A stretch of 64,000 bases of DNA from Pseudomonas sp. B21-048. Its GTDB lineage: Bacteria; Pseudomonadota; Gammaproteobacteria; Pseudomonadales; Pseudomonadaceae. A program made the position numbers and the translations under genes. The notes below the pieces were generated by a model, which made no database searches, was not told where the DNA came from, and worked only from the letters and a program-made list of their open reading frames with translations. Each line of letters starts with the position of its first letter. Position 1 is the stretch's first letter. The stretch spans positions 3,658,001 to 3,722,000 of the forward strand of contig NZ_CP087168.1 in NCBI RefSeq assembly GCF_024748615.1. Direction: 5' to 3'. Positions 20,409-30,223 of this stretch are shown one piece after another.

Positions 20409-22151
20409 TTATTTACGCGCCGCCTCCCACGATTTCAGCAGCTCGGCATAGCTCACGGTTTCGCCTTTAGGCTTCTCGTTCGCCAGTTTCGGTTTCGGCG
20501 CACCCGGCTGATCGAACCAGTACTGCGCATCCCGCTCTGGATTCATTTTCGGCGCGCAGGTGGCTTGTGCCTTCGAGCGCTCCAGGCGGGTCATGATTGC
20601 GTCCTGATCCTTGGCCAGACCGTCCAGTGCCTGTTGCGGGGTTTTCTCGCCACTGGCGGCTTCCGCGATGTGGCTCCACCATAGTTGCGCCAAACGTGGA
20701 TAGTCTGGCACGTTGGTCCCCGTCGGGGTCCATTGCACACGGGCCGGGCTGCGGTAGAACTCCACCAGACCACCGAGTTTCGGTGCCAGGTCGGTCATCG
20801 CTTGCGAGTTGATGTCCGACTCGCGGATCGGCGTCAGGCCAACGATGGTTTTCTTCAGCGACACTGTTTTCGAGGTCACGAACTGCGCGTACAACCAAGC
20901 TGCCAGTTTCTGTTTCTCAGGCGTGGATTTCATGAACGTCCAGGAACCGGCGTCCTGATAACCGAGCTTCATGCCCTCCTCCCAGTACGGACCTTTTGGC
21001 GACGGCGCCATGCGCCATTTCGGCGTGCCGTCGGCGTTCATCACCGGCAGGCCTGGTTTGGTCATGTCGGCGGTAAACGCGGTGTACCAGAAGATCTGCT
21101 GGGCGATGTTGCCTTGGGACGGCACCGGGCCAGACTCGGAGAAGGTCATGCCCGCCGCTTCCGGTGGCGCGTATTTTTTCATCCAGTCAACGTACTTGGT
21201 GGTCGCATACACCGCCGCCGGGCCGTTGGTGTCGCCGCCGCGAGTCACGCTGGAGCCGACCGGGTGGCAGTCCTCGACGCGGATGCCCCACTCGTCCACC
21301 GGCAAGCCGTTGGGTATGCCTTTGTCGCCGGCGCCGGCCATGGAGAACCAGGCATCGGTGAAGCGCCAGCCCAGGGACGGGTCTTTCTTGCCGTAGTCCA
21401 TGTGGCCGTAGACGCGCTTTCCGTCGATTTCCTTGACGTCTTCGCTGAAGAATTTGGCGATGTCTTCATAGGCCGACCAGTTCACCGGCACGCCCAGTTC
21501 ATAACCGTACTTTTCTTTGAATTTTGCTTTCAGGTCCGCCCGCTCGAACCAGTCGGCGCGAAACCAGTAGAGGTTGGCAAACTGCTGGTCGGGCAGTTGA
21601 TAGACCTTGCCATCTGGCGCGGTAGTGAACGAGATGCCAATGAAGTCTTTAATGTCCAGGGTCGGCGAGGTGTAGGCCTTGCCTTCGTTGGCCATCAGGT
21701 CGGTGATCGATTCGGTCTTGCCGTAGCGAAAGTGCGTCCCGATCAGGTCCGAGTCGTTGACCCAACCGTCATAGATGTTCTTGTCCGATTGCATCTGGGT
21801 CTGCAGCTTTTCCACCACGTCGCCTTCCTGCAGCAAGTCGTGGGTCAGCTTGATCCCGGTGATCTCGGTGAAAGCCTTGGCCAGCACCTTGGATTCATAT
21901 TCGTGGGTGGCAATGGTTTCCGAAACCACTTTGATGTTCATGCCGCGAAACGGCTCGGATGCCTTGATGAACCACTTCAGCTCTTCGAGCTGCTGATCGG
22001 CCGTCAGGGTGGATGGCTTGAATTCACTGCCGATCCATTTCTTCGCGGCGTCTTCATAGGCATCGGCCCAGGCCGAGGCGCTCAAACCGCTGAGTGCCAG
22101 CATGGCTGCCAATGAAATGCTATGTCGCAGCTTATTGTTTTTGTCGAACAT
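20409..22151 (-). CDS. glpV: Periplasmic substrate-binding protein of a glycerol-type ABC importer
   Basis: A 580-residue extracytoplasmic solute-binding protein, unusually long for the family 1 (CUT1) type but the normal size for GlpV-like proteins. The signal peptide is residues 1-29 (ISLAAMLALSGLSASAWA). The mature part has the two-domain binding fold, with VVSETIATHEYESKVLAKAFTEITGI early and a Trp/Tyr-rich ligand region (LYWFRADWFERADL). ATG at 22151 has a strong AGGAGG ribosome-binding site; the frame is open further upstream but without one. Last gene of the operon. The six-gene order ATPase, ATPase, permease, permease, small DUF2160 membrane protein, binding protein matches glpSTPQUV of rhizobia, hence glycerol as the inferred substrate; another polyol is possible. 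Confidence 0.82.
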   Translation of the reverse strand: MFDKNNKLRHSISLAAMLALSGLSASAWADAYEDAAKKWIGSEFKPSTLTADQQLEELKWFIKASEPFRGMNIKVVSETIATHEYESKVLAKAFTEITGIKLTHDLLQEGDVVEKLQTQMQSDKNIYDGWVNDSDLIGTHFRYGKTESITDLMANEGKAYTSPTLDIKDFIGISFTTAPDGKVYQLPDQQFANLYWFRADWFERADLKAKFKEKYGYELGVPVNWSAYEDIAKFFSEDVKEIDGKRVYGHMDYGKKDPSLGWRFTDAWFSMAGAGDKGIPNGLPVDEWGIRVEDCHPVGSSVTRGGDTNGPAAVYATTKYVDWMKKYAPPEAAGMTFSESGPVPSQGNIAQQIFWYTAFTADMTKPGLPVMNADGTPKWRMAPSPKGPYWEEGMKLGYQDAGSWTFMKSTPEKQKLAAWLYAQFVTSKTVSLKKTIVGLTPIRESDINSQAMTDLAPKLGGLVEFYRSPARVQWTPTGTNVPDYPRLAQLWWSHIAEAASGEKTPQQALDGLAKDQDAIMTRLERSKAQATCAPKMNPERDAQYWFDQPGAPKPKLANEKPKGETVSYAELLKSWEAARK

Positions 22152-22198
22152 AGAGACCTCCTGTTTAGGTTTCGGAGCAACATTGCCGAGCGATTCGA

Positions 22199-22474
22199 CT
22201 AGCCCCAACGCATCACAGCCAACAGCCACACCAGGGACAACGCGAACGCTACCCAGATGCTCCAGTCGGTGACGCCGATTACCAGCAAATGCAGGTAGGC
22301 GCTGCCGAGAAGACCGATAAACAGCCGATCGCCACGGGTGGTGGCAATCGGCAAAAAACCACGCCGAGGGACACTCGGCGAACGTAATTCCCAGGTCGTC
22401 ATGCCCGTCAGGATCAAGGCAATGACGCTGAAGAACGCCGCCGTGGGGCCAGTCCAACTCATCCATTCCATCAT
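22199..22474 (-). CDS. glpU: Small DUF2160-type membrane protein of the glycerol importer
   Basis: A 91-residue protein with two or three hydrophobic segments (AAFFSVIALILTGMT; RLFIGLLGSAYLHLLVIGV; WVAFALSLVWLLAVM). It corresponds to the small DUF2160 protein that occurs between the permease and binding-protein genes in GlpSTPQUV-type operons; its role is unknown. The ATG at 22474 is chosen because GAGGA lies just upstream on the minus strand and the start falls right after the glpQ stop. Confidence 0.75.
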   Translation of the reverse strand: MMEWMSWTGPTAAFFSVIALILTGMTTWELRSPSVPRRGFLPIATTRGDRLFIGLLGSAYLHLLVIGVTDWSIWVAFALSLVWLLAVMRWG

Positions 22475-22481
22475 CAGTTCC

Positions 22482-23282
22482 TCATACCCGGCCCAGGGCA
22501 AAGCCCTTGGCCACGTGGTTGCGAACAAACCAGATCACCAACATGCCCGGCAGGATGGTCAACACCCCTGCAGCCGCCAGCACACCCCAGTCGATGCCGG
22601 ACGCCGAGACCGTGCGGGTCATCACCGCCGCGATGGGTTTGGCGTTCACCGAGGTCAGGGTTCGCGCCAGCAACAGCTCGACCCAGGAAAACATGAAGCA
22701 GAAAAACGCCGTGACGCCGATCCCGGAGCCGATCAGCGGGACGAAGATCTTCACGAAGAACTTAGGGAAACTGTAGCCGTCGATGTAGGCGGTTTCGTCA
22801 ATTTCCTTGGGAACGCCAGACATGAAGCCTTCAAGAATCCACACCGCCAACGGCACGTTGAACAGACAGTGAGCCAACGCCACCGCGATATGGGTGTCGA
22901 ACAGCCCGATCGAGGAATACAGCTGAAAAAACGGCAGCAGGAACACTGCCGGTGGCGCCATGCGGTTGGTCAGAAGCCAGAAGAACAGATGCTTGTCACC
23001 GAGAAAACGATAGCGCGAAAACGCATACGCCGCCGGCAGCGCCACACTCAGGGAAATCACCGTGTTCAGGCTCACGTAGTACAGCGAGTTGAGATAACCG
23101 GTGTACCAGCTCGGGTCGGTGAAGATCACCTTGTAGTTGGCGAAGGTGAAATCCTGGGGAAACAGCGTCAGACCGCCGAGGATTTCGGTGTTGCTCTTGA
23201 AGGACATGTTCAGCAGCCAGTAGATCGGCACCAGCAGGAACAGGATGTAGATCAGCAGTGGGATAAGCTTTCTCTTGCTCAT
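22482..23282 (-). CDS. glpQ: ABC importer permease, MalG/CUT1 type
   Basis: A 266-residue inner-membrane permease with about six transmembrane helices. It has the EAA loop contacting the ATPase (EGFMSGVPKEIDETAYIDGY), followed by IFVPLIGSGIGVTAFFCFMFSW. A GTG at 23294 overlaps the glpP stop, but the ATG at 23282 is preferred because GAGG is eight bases before it. Forms the translocation pore with glpP. Confidence 0.87.
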   Translation of the reverse strand: MSKRKLIPLLIYILFLLVPIYWLLNMSFKSNTEILGGLTLFPQDFTFANYKVIFTDPSWYTGYLNSLYYVSLNTVISLSVALPAAYAFSRYRFLGDKHLFFWLLTNRMAPPAVFLLPFFQLYSSIGLFDTHIAVALAHCLFNVPLAVWILEGFMSGVPKEIDETAYIDGYSFPKFFVKIFVPLIGSGIGVTAFFCFMFSWVELLLARTLTSVNAKPIAAVMTRTVSASGIDWGVLAAAGVLTILPGMLVIWFVRNHVAKGFALGRV

Positions 23283-23290
23283 GGCGGGCC

Positions 23291-24153
<863 letters not shown>

Positions 24154-24157
<4 letters not shown>

Positions 24158-25251
24158 GGCAGCACCTCCAGCAGGTAATCATCGGCATAGACCATCAGCC
24201 ATTGCGCCGGAAAACTGATGTACGCCGTGCCTTCGGGCACCGGTTTGTCTTCGGCCAGGCGTACTTTCAGCGGCGCGCCGTCGAGGTTCAGGGTCATGAT
24301 CTTGTAGGTACCCAGGTCTTCGACGTGTACGACCTGTGCCTGCATCGCGTCATCGAAGGGCTCGTCCCACACATGGACGAACTCCGGACGAATGCCGACC
24401 TTCAGGGTTGTCCATTCGGATTCGGCGATTCGTTTCTGCATCGCGTCGGACAACGGCAAGTGGGTCCCGGCAAAACCGACACCGCCGGCTTGTGGCTGGA
24501 CCTCGATCAGGTTCATCCCCGGGCTGCCGATGAAATAACCGACAAAGGTATGGCTCGGCCGCTCAAACAATTCCCGTGGCGTACCGAACTGCACGATTTG
24601 GCCGCCATACATCACCGCGATCTTGTCAGCGAAAGTCGAAGCTTCGAGCTGATCGTGGGTGACGTAGACCATGGTGATGTTGAACTGCTCGTGGATCTGC
24701 TTGAGCTTGCGTCGCAGCTTCCACTTCAGGTGCGGGTCGATCACCGTCAGCGGTTCATCGAAGAGGATCGCCGACACGTCATCGCGCACCAGCCCACGGC
24801 CCATGGAGACTTTCTGTTTTTCATCGGCGGTGAGGTTGCGCGCCTTCTTGGACAGCAATGCCTGGAGGTCGAGGACTTCAGCGATTTCGTGCACTTTGGT
24901 GTGAATTTTCGCCTCGTCCATGCCCTGATTGCGCAATGGAAAGGCCAGGTTATCGAAGACCGTCATGGTGTCGTAGACCACCGGGAACTGGAAAACCTGG
25001 GCGATGTTGCGCTTTTCCGGGGTCAGTTCGTTGACCACTTTACTGTCGAACAGCACCTGGCCCTGGGACGGACTGAGCAACCCGGAAATGATGTTGAGCA
25101 AGGTTGACTTGCCGCACCCCGAAGGCCCGAGCAGCGCATAAGCACCGCCCTGCTCCCAGACATGGTCCATCTCGCGGATCGCGTAATCCTCAGGGCCGGT
25201 CGGCGTTGGGGTGTAGCTGTGGGCAAGGTTCTGCAAACGGATTTCGGCCAT
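24154..25251 (-). CDS. glpT: ABC importer ATPase with degenerate signature motif
   Basis: A 365-residue ATPase. Walker A is GPSGCGKST (42-50), Walker B ends in FDEP (Asp165, Glu166), and the H-loop is VTHDQ (His199), all canonical. The signature that should read LSGGQ is LTADE (140-144). A C-terminal OB-type domain (about 240-365) follows, as in MalK-like importers. Paired with GlpS, which has the opposite defect. Start codon ATG at 25251 overlaps the glpS stop (TGATG). In rhizobia the homologue is named glpT; it is unrelated to the glycerol-3-phosphate antiporter of the same name. Confidence 0.87.
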
Positions 25252-26345
25252 CAGGCAACCCTCGCAATACGGCGACCGGGCGCCTGAACCAGCTGCCCCT
25301 GCATATCGAACACAAACAGTTTATGGGTCGGGATATAGATGCGAATCGGCGCATCGACGTCGTATTCGTGAACACCCGGCAAGTGCAGCACCAGCAGGAA
25401 ATACTCATTGCGCACGTGCAGGAAGGTTTCCGAACCGCTGATCTCGGCCACCTCGACGGTCACCGCCAGCTCCAGGTCATCGTCGTTGCTCGGCACCAGC
25501 GAAATGTGACTGGGGCGCACACCGAAACGGAACTCGCCCTCGCCCACCGGTCGCAGATCGACGTTCAACGGGAAGTGCACAAAATTGGCGAAACTGACTT
25601 CGTTGCCGGCGATCCGCCCCGGCATCAGGTTGATCGGCGGCTCGGAGAACAACTCCGCCGCCAGCACGGTTTGCGGCTGGTGATACACCTCAGAGGACTT
25701 GCCGCTCTGAATCACCCGACCTTCGTGAAGAATCGTGGTGGTACCGCCCAGCGCCAGGGCTTCGTTGGGTTCCGTGGTGGCGTAAATCGCGATGGTGTGC
25801 CGGGCCTTGAACAGCTCGCGCATTTCCTGGCGCAACTCTTCGCGCAGCTTGTAGTCGAGGTTGACCAGCGGCTCGTCGAACAGAATCAGCTCGGCGTCCT
25901 TGACCAGCGCCCGGGCCATCGCCGTGCGCTGTTGCTGGCCGCCGGAGAGTTCCAGGGGATAGCGCTGGAGGAATTTCTCGATGCGCAGCATCTTCGCGGT
26001 TTCCAGCACTTTGCTCTGGATCAGCTCATTGGAAATGCCTGACTGACGCAGCGGCGAGGCGATGTTCTCGAACACCGTCATGGTCGGGTAATTGATGAAC
26101 TGCTGATAAACCATCGATACGTTGCGCAAACGCACTGGGCGCTGGGTGACGTCAACGCCGTTCATCAGGATGCGGCCGCTGTCGGGCTTATCCAGACCGG
26201 CCATCAGGCGCATGAGGCTGGTTTTGCCGGACAGCGTGCGACCGAGCAAAACGTTGAACGATCCGGGTTCGAAGTTAAGGCACGCATCGTCGATCCAGGT
26301 CTGACCCTCGACGGTACGGCTGACGTGCTCCAGGATGAGTGACAT
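25251..26345 (-). CDS. glpS: ABC importer ATPase with missing H-loop histidine
   Basis: A 364-residue ATPase and first gene of the operon. Walker A is GRTLSGKT (35-42), the signature LSGGQ (133-137) is canonical, and Walker B ends in FDEP (Asp157, Glu158). The switch region reads ATTEP where VTHDQ is expected, so the catalytic H-loop His is Thr191. The C-terminal regulatory domain (about 235-364) is present. The ATG at 26345 is about 34 bases from the predicted sigma-54 start site, with AAAGG as ribosome-binding site. Confidence 0.87.
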   Translation of the reverse strand: MSLILEHVSRTVEGQTWIDDACLNFEPGSFNVLLGRTLSGKTSLMRLMAGLDKPDSGRILMNGVDVTQRPVRLRNVSMVYQQFINYPTMTVFENIASPLRQSGISNELIQSKVLETAKMLRIEKFLQRYPLELSGGQQQRTAMARALVKDAELILFDEPLVNLDYKLREELRQEMRELFKARHTIAIYATTEPNEALALGGTTTILHEGRVIQSGKSSEVYHQPQTVLAAELFSEPPINLMPGRIAGNEVSFANFVHFPLNVDLRPVGEGEFRFGVRPSHISLVPSNDDDLELAVTVEVAEISGSETFLHVRNEYFLLVLHLPGVHEYDVDAPIRIYIPTHKLFVFDMQGQLVQAPGRRIARVA

Positions 26346-26390
26346 GGCTCGGCCTTTTTATTATTGGAGTCAAGCGACCGGAGCACTACA

Positions 26391-26405
26391 GCGACATTCG
26401 TGCCA
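26391..26405 (-). promoter_or_regulatory. Sigma-54 promoter of the glp transporter operon
   Basis: Minus-strand sequence TGGCACGAATGTCGC has GG-N10-GC spacing. It matches TGGCAC-N5-TTGC at all but one base (TCGC). The predicted start is about 12 bases further, near 26379, giving a leader of roughly 34 bases to glpS. The divergent neighbour encodes a sigma-54 activator, which supports function. Confidence 0.85.
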
Positions 26406-26469
26406 GAAATCCCAAGGGGTTGATCTGGCTTGAAAAATACGAAAAAGAAGGGAAAACCGCGTTCGTTGC

Positions 26470-26539
26470 TGAACAGAAATGAACAACCACGACTGAACAA
26501 TTGAACAGTTCAAAGGTTGACAATGAACAAATGTGAACA
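26470..26539. promoter_or_regulatory. Array of six TGAACA repeats, likely activator (enhancer) sites
   Basis: TGAACA begins at 26470, 26480, 26494, 26502, 26524 and 26534. The copy at 26502 is part of the 13-base palindrome TTGAACAGTTCAA (26501-26513). The array is 65-135 bases upstream of the sigma-54 promoter, the usual distance for enhancer-binding proteins, and lies between the operon and the activator gene. Confidence 0.7.
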
Positions 26540-26574
26540 ACACTCTACAGACGTTTTCAGCCACACATTGACCC

Positions 26575-26658
26575 CGTAGGAGCCAGCGGTGCGGCGATCC
26601 GACTTGCCGACGAAGGCGTCATCGAAATCGCCTTCGCCGGCAAGCCTGGCTCCTACAG
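26575..26658. repeat. Imperfect inverted repeat (GTAGGAGCCAGC family)
   Basis: GTAGGAGCCAGC at 26576-26587 is mirrored by AGCCTGGCTCCTAC near 26644-26657, with inner arms CTTGCCGACGAAGGCG and CGCCTTCGCCGGCAAG. It looks like a REP-type pair and lies between the enhancer array and the activator gene. The region 26346-26717 otherwise holds only the promoter and operator elements listed. Confidence 0.7.
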
Positions 26659-26717
26659 GTATGTGGTGTGCAAAACCTATAACAACAATAAAAAGCTGTA
26701 TTCAGAGGCTGAATGCC

Positions 26718-28595
26718 ATGGCCGCACCTGCCCCGCCGCTCTCCCACGACGCCATCATCCAGGACTCCTGGTCCCGCTGCCGCGCGTTCGGACTCGATCA
26801 TCAGAGCGCGCCGGCGTTCGATCAACTGCCAGCCGATGGCATCGCCCAGTTGCTGGAGAGCCAGCATTCACTGGTGCAGACCACCCATCAGGAAGTTCTG
26901 CCGTATTACGAGAACATCCTCAGCAACTCCAATTGCCTGATCATGCTCGCCGATAATCAAGGCCAGGTGCTGACGTCCTGGGGCACCCAGCGTTTCATCG
27001 AACCGAGCCTGACTCGCGGTTTCAGCGCCGGCGCCAGCTGGATGGAGCGTTGCAGCGGCACCAACGCGATCGGCACTGCCTTGGCTTGTGAGCAGGCAGT
27101 GCACATCGAGCACGATGAACACTTTCTCAAGGCCAACCGCTTCATGACCGGCTCCGCCGCGCCGATTTTCGATGCCGAGCGCAAGGTGATCGCGGTGCTG
27201 GATGTGTCCAGCGACAGCTACCTGCCGCCATCGCACACCCTAGGCATGGTCAAGATGATGAGCCAGACCGTGGAGAACCGGCTGATTCTCAACCTGTTCC
27301 ACGGCCAGCATTTCCAACTGACCTTCAACACCGGGCTGAACAACCTCGACAGCCAATGGGCCGGGTTGCTGATCTTCGATGAGACCGGTCAGGTGCTGTC
27401 TGCCAATCGCCGCGCCGACAACCTGCTGGGCATCAGTCTGTCGCGGGTCAGCGTCGAGAGCCTGTTCAAAGTCTCATTGCTGGAACTGCTGAACCAGCCG
27501 GATGGCCTACCGTTTGCCTTACAAGCCTCCGGGCGCAACCGTTTTCAATGCCTGTTGAAACGGCCAAAACAAGTGCCGATTCAGGCGCGGCTGCTTTCTG
27601 AAACAAAGAGCACTGAAACAAAGAGTGCTGAACCCAAGAGTGCTGAACCCAGCGTGGCGGCGCCCGCCGCGATCAGCCTCAGCACTTTGCATTTTGGCGA
27701 CAGCCGCGTGGAAAAAGCCGTGCGCCAGGCTGAACGTTTGCTGGAAAAAGACATTCCTCTGTTGATCCACGGGGAAACTGGAGTCGGCAAGGAAGTCTTC
27801 GTCAAAGCCCTGCATCAGGCTAGTTCACGCAGCAAACAGCCGTTCATTGCCGTCAACTGTGCAGCGATCCCCGCCGAACTGGTGGAATCCGAGCTGTTTG
27901 GTTATGAGAAAGGCGCGTTCACCGGCGCCAATCAGAAAGGCAGCATCGGACTGATCCGCAAGGCCGACAAAGGCACCCTGTTCCTTGATGAAATCGGCGA
28001 CATGCCGCTGCCGACCCAGGCTCGGCTACTGCGGGTGTTGCAGGAGCGTTGCGTGCAACCGGTGGGCAGCAGCGAGTTGTTCCCGGTGGACATTCGGATC
28101 ATTTCAGCGACTAACCGCTCGTTGCGCGAGCAGGTTCAGCTGGGGCGGTTTCGTGAGGATTTGTATTACCGCATCGGCGGTTTGACCCTGGAACTGCCGC
28201 CACTCAGAGAGCGCAGCGATAAGGAAGCGCTGTTCAAACGGCTGTGGGAACAGCACCGCGAACCGAGCCAATGGGCTGGCTTGAGTCGTGAAGTGATGGA
28301 GCTGTTCAGCCGCCATCCGTGGCCGGGGAATTTGCGCCAGGTCAGCAGCGTAATGCAAGTGGCGCTGGCCATGGCTGAGGAACAACCCGTGCGGCCAGAG
28401 CATTTGCCGGATGATTTTTTTGTCGATCTGGAGATGGAGCCGGTGGATTCTCCGGAACCGATAGTGGTTGATTTAAATGATGCCGAGGAATTGAATCGGC
28501 AATTGCAGGCGGCTGGGGGGAATATCTCCCATTTAGCCCGCAGGCTCGGGGTTAGTCGCAACACCCTTTACAAGCGATTGCGTCAGGTTGAGTGA
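26718..28595 (+). CDS. Sigma-54-dependent transcriptional activator, AcoR-like
   Basis: A 625-residue enhancer-binding protein. Residues about 60-210 are a GAF-like sensor domain (SCGTNAIGTAL-type motif RCSGTNAIGTAL at 111-122), and 215-290 a PAS-like region. The AAA+ domain starts near 325, with Walker A GETGVGK (352-358), the sigma-54 contact loop GAFTGA (399-404) and Walker B LFLDEIGD. A Fis-type helix-turn-helix is at the C terminus (GGNISHLARRLGVSRNTLYKRL). ATG 26718 with AGAGG upstream is preferred over earlier in-frame codons inside the REP-like repeat. Divergent from the glp importer operon, whose promoter is sigma-54 type, so it is the likely activator. The ligand is unknown; a polyol or its aldehyde is an inference. 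Confidence 0.88.
   Translation: MAAPAPPLSHDAIIQDSWSRCRAFGLDHQSAPAFDQLPADGIAQLLESQHSLVQTTHQEVLPYYENILSNSNCLIMLADNQGQVLTSWGTQRFIEPSLTRGFSAGASWMERCSGTNAIGTALACEQAVHIEHDEHFLKANRFMTGSAAPIFDAERKVIAVLDVSSDSYLPPSHTLGMVKMMSQTVENRLILNLFHGQHFQLTFNTGLNNLDSQWAGLLIFDETGQVLSANRRADNLLGISLSRVSVESLFKVSLLELLNQPDGLPFALQASGRNRFQCLLKRPKQVPIQARLLSETKSTETKSAEPKSAEPSVAAPAAISLSTLHFGDSRVEKAVRQAERLLEKDIPLLIHGETGVGKEVFVKALHQASSRSKQPFIAVNCAAIPAELVESELFGYEKGAFTGANQKGSIGLIRKADKGTLFLDEIGDMPLPTQARLLRVLQERCVQPVGSSELFPVDIRIISATNRSLREQVQLGRFREDLYYRIGGLTLELPPLRERSDKEALFKRLWEQHREPSQWAGLSREVMELFSRHPWPGNLRQVSSVMQVALAMAEEQPVRPEHLPDDFFVDLEMEPVDSPEPIVVDLNDAEELNRQLQAAGGNISHLARRLGVSRNTLYKRLRQVE
27598..27649 (+). repeat. Tandem 15-bp repeat inside the activator gene
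   Basis: Three units (27598-27612, 27613-27627, 27628-27642) of CTGAAACAAAGAGTG-like sequence plus a partial fourth encode ETKST-ETKSA-EPKSA-EP in the linker before the AAA+ domain. The unit keeps the frame, so copy number changes would only alter linker length. Confidence 0.8.
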
Positions 28596-28675
28596 CGAGT
28601 GAGCCGCACTGGCGGCGTTCGGCTCGCGATGGCGTCAGCCAAAAACCTCCCATATTTTCGCCCTGCACATAAACA

Positions 28676-28698
28676 AAAACCCGCACAAGGCGGGTTTT
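28676..28698. terminator. Bidirectional terminator between the activator gene and cysS
   Basis: AAAACCCGC (28676-28684), loop ACAAG, GCGGGTTTT (28690-28698). A-rich on the left and T-rich on the right, so it can work for the activator gene on the plus strand and for cysS on the minus strand. Confidence 0.8.
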
Positions 28699-28703
28699 GT
28701 TTC

Positions 28704-28816
28704 TGATCGTTCCCACGCTCTGCGTGGGAATGCAGCCCGGGACGCTCCGCGTCCCTTCCAAAGCCGAACGCGGAGCGTCCGTTGAGGCATTCCCACGCAG
28801 AGCGTGGGAACGATCA
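28704..28816. repeat. Long intergenic inverted repeat, copy 1 (GATCGTTCCCACG family)
   Basis: Begins TGATCGTTCCCACGCTCTGC and ends with its reverse complement; an inner pair CGGGACGCTCCGCG / CGCGGAGCGTCC gives a second stem. Identical over 112 bases to copy 2 at 33460-33571. It ends one base before the cysS stop codon. The family resembles the long intergenic repeats known from P. fluorescens genomes. Confidence 0.9.
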
Positions 28817-30199
28817 TCAGTCAGCCAGACGCCAGGTCGTACCACCCTTGCCATCTTCCAGCACCACACCCATGGCGGTGAGCTGGTCGCGGATGCGGTC
28901 GGATTCGGCCCAGTCCTTATTGGCACGAGCCGTCAAACGAGCCTGGATCAGTGCATCGACCTCAGCCGCATCGACCCGCCCTTCAGCACCAGACTGCAGG
29001 AAGTCATCGGCTTCGAGTTGTAACACACCCAGCACGCTGGCCAATTCTTTCAAACGAGCCGCCAAACCGGCTGCGGCATCGAGATCGCTCTCACGCAGAC
29101 GGTTGATCTCGCGGACCATCTCGAACAGTACCGCGCAAGCTTCCGGAGTACCGAAGTCGTCGTTCATCACCTGAGTGAAGCGCTCGACGAAGGCTTCGCC
29201 ACCCGCCGGCGCCACCTTCGGCAGGCCTTTCAACGCGTGGTAGAAACGCTCGAGTGCGCCCTTGGCGTCCTTGAGGTTATCTTCCGAATAGTTGATCGCG
29301 CTGCGGTAGTGGCTCGACACCAACAGGTAACGCACGACTTCCGGGTGGTACTTTTCCAGCACATCGCGAATGGTGAAGAAGTTGTTCAAGGATTTGGACA
29401 TCTTCTCGCCATTGATGCGAATCATGCCGCAATGCATCCACGCGTTGGCGTAGGTCTTGCCGGTCGCCGCTTCGCTCTGGGCAATTTCGTTTTCATGGTG
29501 CGGGAACTCAAGGTCGCTGCCGCCGCCATGAATGTCGAAGGTCTCGCCGAGGCAGCAGGTCGACATCACCGAGCACTCGATGTGCCAGCCCGGACGACCG
29601 TCACCCCACGGCGAAGACCAACTCGGCTCGCCCGGCTTGGCGCCTTTCCACAGCACGAAGTCCAGCGGGTCCTGCTTGGACTCGTCGACTTCGATCCGTG
29701 CGCCGATGCGCAGGTCTTCGATCTTCTTGCGCGACAGCTTGCCGTAACCCATGAACTTGGCGACGCGGTAGTACACGTCGCCATTGCCCGGTGCGTAGGC
29801 ATAACCCTTGTCGATCAGGGTCTGGATCATGCTCTGCATGCCAGCGATATGATCGGTGGCACGCGGCTCCATATCCGGCTTGAGGATGTTGAGGCGCGCC
29901 TCGTCCTCGTGCATCGCGGTGATCATGCGCTCGGTCAGCGCGTCGAACGGCTCGCCGTTCTCCTTCGCCCGATTGATGATCTTGTCTTCAATGTCGGTGA
30001 TGTTGCGCACATAAGTCAGGTTATAACCGCTGAAGCGCAACCAGCGGGTCACCAGGTCGAACGCGACCATGCTGCGGCCATGGCCAATGTGGCAGTAGTC
30101 GTACACGGTCATCCCGCAGACGTACATGCGCACATTGTTGCCATCCAGAGGCTTGAAGACTTCTTTGCTCTTGGTGAGCGTGTTGTAGATCGTAAGCAC
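28817..30199 (-). CDS. cysS: Cysteinyl-tRNA synthetase
   Basis: A 460-residue class I aminoacyl-tRNA synthetase. The HIGH motif appears as CHIGHGRS near residue 35, and KMSKS as EKMSKSLNN near residue 268. Zinc ligands are the Cys of VCGMTVYD, the Cys in [12 protein letters not shown], and [10 protein letters not shown]. The ATG at 30199 follows glnS by 24 bases on the minus strand, so glnS-cysS form an operon. Length is normal for the family. Confidence 0.97.
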   Translation of the reverse strand: MLTIYNTLTKSKEVFKPLDGNNVRMYVCGMTVYDYCHIGHGRSMVAFDLVTRWLRFSGYNLTYVRNITDIEDKIINRAKENGEPFDALTERMITAMHEDEARLNILKPDMEPRATDHIAGMQSMIQTLIDKGYAYAPGNGDVYYRVAKFMGYGKLSRKKIEDLRIGARIEVDESKQDPLDFVLWKGAKPGEPSWSSPWGDGRPGWHIECSVMSTCCLGETFDIHGGGSDLEFPHHENEIAQSEAATGKTYANAWMHCGMIRINGEKMSKSLNNFFTIRDVLEKYHPEVVRYLLVSSHYRSAINYSEDNLKDAKGALERFYHALKGLPKVAPAGGEAFVERFTQVMNDDFGTPEACAVLFEMVREINRLRESDLDAAAGLAARLKELASVLGVLQLEADDFLQSGAEGRVDAAEVDALIQARLTARANKDWAESDRIRDQLTAMGVVLEDGKGGTTWRLAD

Positions 30200-30223
30200 G
30201 AATGCTCCTTCCTTAACGCTGAA

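Noticed and set aside
28697..29023. Small frames running through the long inverted repeats here and at 33441-33659
   Set aside because: The translations come from the repeat itself and recur at each copy, so they are repeat artefacts.
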